The notes under the pieces: model-generated
Database searches by the model: none
What the model was told of the DNA's origin: nothing
Seen by the model: only the letters and a program-made list of their open reading frames with translations
Made by a program: the position numbers and the translations under genes
In this document: positions 62,577 to 64,000 of the stretch, piece by piece
How the letters are laid out: each line of letters opens with the position of its first letter
Numbering within the stretch: position 1 is the first letter of the stretch
From: CAIVAT01 sp049317265
Lineage (GTDB): Bacteria; Bacteroidota; Bacteroidia; Bacteroidales; FEN-979
Length of the DNA stretch: 64,000 nt
Reading direction: 5' to 3'
Assembly (NCBI GenBank): GCA_049317265.1
Contig: JBMOIP010000009.1
Span: 1-64,000 of the forward strand

Positions 62577-63825
62577 CCTGTTTCCTTTTCACAGGCATGG
62601 TCATGCACCTGGCTCCACCACCGCCCCTGGCCAGTTCGCTGCCTTCGATGGCAATGACACATTTTTTATAGTCGTTGATGTTGGTATGGCATTTTGTAAC
62701 CGACTTTGCCTTGATGATCTCAAAGCCATGCTTCGACAGTTCGTCGAGCGTATAGGTATTCCGGGCATAGCCGATCACTTTCCCGGGGGCAATGGCAAAA
62801 AAGTTGGCGCCGGAGTGCCACTGTTCCCGCTGCTGGGTCCATGGATCGGCTGTACCGCCGCAGATCACCGGCTCAAGACCGAAGCCAAGCTTGTTCAACG
62901 CGGTGAGCAGGTTTTCTTCATTGAAGATTGACACTACTTTCCCGTTTTCAACGATGATATGGACCGTTTGCAGTTTATTGGGTTTCAGGATGACCGGCTC
63001 ATAAACCATGCATTTATCCACATCGAGCATCGTGAAAACCATATCGAGGTGAATGAAAGATTCAGGTTTGAAAGGGAGTTCCTGCACCAGGATGTGCTTT
63101 GAAAGTTTCTCCTGTTTATACCATGCAAGCAGGAAATCGATTCCCTGGGAAGTGGTACGGGTTCCGGTTCCGACAAGCAGCACATCTTCCCGGGCAACAA
63201 TGACATCGCCGCCCTCGATGGTGATGTTCGATCCATGCGGCCAATGTGCCGGGTTGATGGTCTCGGTACCAAACTTGGGATGATGTTTAAAGATACTCTC
63301 CATGATGATCGACTCACGCTCACGGACAACACTGGCCATTTTCGAAATAATCACCTTGTTGTTCAGGCATACGGCCGAATCACGCATAAAAAAGAAATTG
63401 TGCAGCGGCATCAGCTCATACCGTCCCTTGTTCAGGAATTTGGTAAGGTTGTCCTTTTCCATGAGAACACCCTCAATCAGCGCAGTCGACAGCTGCCGGG
63501 ACTGCAAATCCAGGAGGTATTGGCAAATATCTTCCGTGCTTTCATTCTTGCATATATTGCTTACCAGTTCCTCCCGCGCGGCAGGAATTTCGACAACCTG
63601 CTCCAGCAGATCACGAACCTCGTAAGTTTGGGCAACCTTTGAGAGGACTCCCTGCAACTGGCTGTATTCAGAAAGGCCAATATTAAGGTTTAGGATGTCG
63701 CTGTACAGCGCCCTTTCCGCATTTTCAGGGGTCATGTTCTCTACCTCAGCTCCCGGGGAATGGAGGATCACCGTTTCCAGTTCGCCGATTTCAGAACGGA
63801 TATCGACCGATAGCTTTTGTGGCAT
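62566..63825 (-). CDS. arcA: Arginine deiminase
   Basis: A 419-residue guanidino-group hydrolase converting arginine to citrulline and ammonia. Active-site parts are all visible: FFMRDSAV, ITIEGGDVIV with the Asp/Glu set, the HLDMVFTMLD His, and the catalytic Cys407 in GGGGARCMTMP. The length fits ADI. No ornithine carbamoyltransferase, carbamate kinase or antiporter is nearby, so it may act alone in pH or nitrogen control rather than in a full ADI pathway. A TAATTTTG -7 box lies just upstream. Confidence 0.94.
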   Translation of the reverse strand: MPQKLSVDIRSEIGELETVILHSPGAEVENMTPENAERALYSDILNLNIGLSEYSQLQGVLSKVAQTYEVRDLLEQVVEIPAAREELVSNICKNESTEDICQYLLDLQSRQLSTALIEGVLMEKDNLTKFLNKGRYELMPLHNFFFMRDSAVCLNNKVIISKMASVVRERESIIMESIFKHHPKFGTETINPAHWPHGSNITIEGGDVIVAREDVLLVGTGTRTTSQGIDFLLAWYKQEKLSKHILVQELPFKPESFIHLDMVFTMLDVDKCMVYEPVILKPNKLQTVHIIVENGKVVSIFNEENLLTALNKLGFGLEPVICGGTADPWTQQREQWHSGANFFAIAPGKVIGYARNTYTLDELSKHGFEIIKAKSVTKCHTNINDYKKCVIAIEGSELARGGGGARCMTMPVKRKQVNR

Positions 63826-63839
63826 ATGCTTGTTTTTTG

Positions 63840-63847
63840 CAAAATTA
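63840..63847 (-). promoter_or_regulatory. -7 box (TAATTTTG) for arcA
   Basis: Minus strand TAATTTTG matches TAnnTTTG and ends 14 nt before the arcA ATG. Confidence 0.5.
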
Positions 63848-63931
63848 ACATTTCTATCCGTGCAATAACATTCATTAACTTCGAGGTAAACAGGAACTGT
63901 TTATATTAATTCCGCCTTTCGGTGAATTCAC

Positions 63932-63939
63932 TACCTTTG
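63932..63939 (+). promoter_or_regulatory. -7 box (TACCTTTG) for the 63962 gene
   Basis: TACCTTTG matches TAnnTTTG, 22 nt before the ATG at 63962, supporting that a real gene begins there. Confidence 0.55.
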
Positions 63940-63961
63940 ATAACCCAAAAAATCATTCACC

Positions 63962-64000
63962 ATGAAAGCCATAACCTTAATCACTTTATTCATGATTACA
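63962..64000 (+). CDS. Start of a gene for a probable exported protein (3' end outside window)
   Basis: The final 39 bases encode MKAITLITLFMIT, a typical signal-peptide start, behind a TAnnTTTG promoter element. Nothing more can be said of its identity. Confidence 0.55.
   Translation, partial: MKAITLITLFMIT

Noticed and set aside
1..64000. Genomic island, prophage or transposon
   Set aside because: No integrase, transposase, phage gene or tRNA-flanked repeat was seen; gene content is core metabolism, respiration and T9SS substrates.

Overview
The window is chromosomal DNA from a member of the Bacteroidota. It encodes a type IX secretion (T9SS) substrate set: a giant PKD-repeat protein with a gliding-motility-type C-terminal domain, its PorP/SprF partner, and four further proteins with type A sorting tails. 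The Bacteroidota-type -7 promoter element TAnnTTTG stands upstream of many genes, and DUF5686, DUF4271 and SUMF1 families are present. An aerobic A2-type caa3 oxidase points to a free-living or facultative lineage rather than a strict gut anaerobe. I cannot fix genus or order from this sequence. No rRNA, tRNA, CRISPR array, transposase, integrase or phage gene was seen.

Layout. 1-7000: end of polyphosphate kinase, a DivIC/FtsB-like division protein, then on the minus strand priA, pfkA, a TonB-C-terminal-domain protein, a SUMF1-fold protein and an RlmL-type rRNA methyltransferase. 7083-9602: a DUF5686 outer-membrane protein. 9840-18740: one long plus-strand respiratory operon (Tat-exported Fe-S protein, NrfD-like membrane protein, membrane-anchored cytochrome c, DoxX-like protein, SCO1, cytochrome oxidase subunits I, III, IV, II with fused cytochrome c, haem O synthase). 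18813-24718: a 1529-residue acyl-adenylate ligase/GNAT fusion and NADP isocitrate dehydrogenase. 24772-41405, minus strand: the T9SS block (PorP/SprF, 2991-residue PKD protein, a secreted protein of unknown function, two type A sorting-domain proteins), interrupted by one plus-strand lipoprotein gene. 41557-44654: dnaK and a DUF4249-like lipoprotein. 44722-51699, plus: panB, RluA-type pseudouridine synthase, DUF4271, hemD, rnpA, yidD, an S41 protease, cytidine deaminase and a ChaN-like protein. 51719-63825, mostly minus: GtrA, M28 peptidase, mnmA, C69 dipeptidase, a beta-barrel protein, a 1142-residue Asp-box/discoidin T9SS protein, a choice-of-anchor-V-like protein (plus) and arginine deiminase. 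A new secreted-protein gene begins at 63962.

How parts work together. The respiratory operon reads as a quinol-to-oxygen chain. NrfD and the Fe-S protein would oxidise quinol, cytochrome c would relay electrons, and the caa3 oxidase would reduce oxygen, with SCO1 loading CuA and the haem O synthase starting haem A synthesis. There is no bc1 complex in the window, and the multihaem c and molybdopterin-like subunits of alternative complex III are also absent here, which makes this module the best candidate for an under-described system. PorP/SprF and the PKD protein form a typical exporter-partner/adhesin pair.

Two intergenic repeat families stand out. An 8-bp array (CGGACAAG/CGGACGGG) begins at stop codons on the coding strand in all three places it occurs. 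AATCGTAAATC arrays lie just before start codons in four places. Both concentrate between the oxidase subunit genes.
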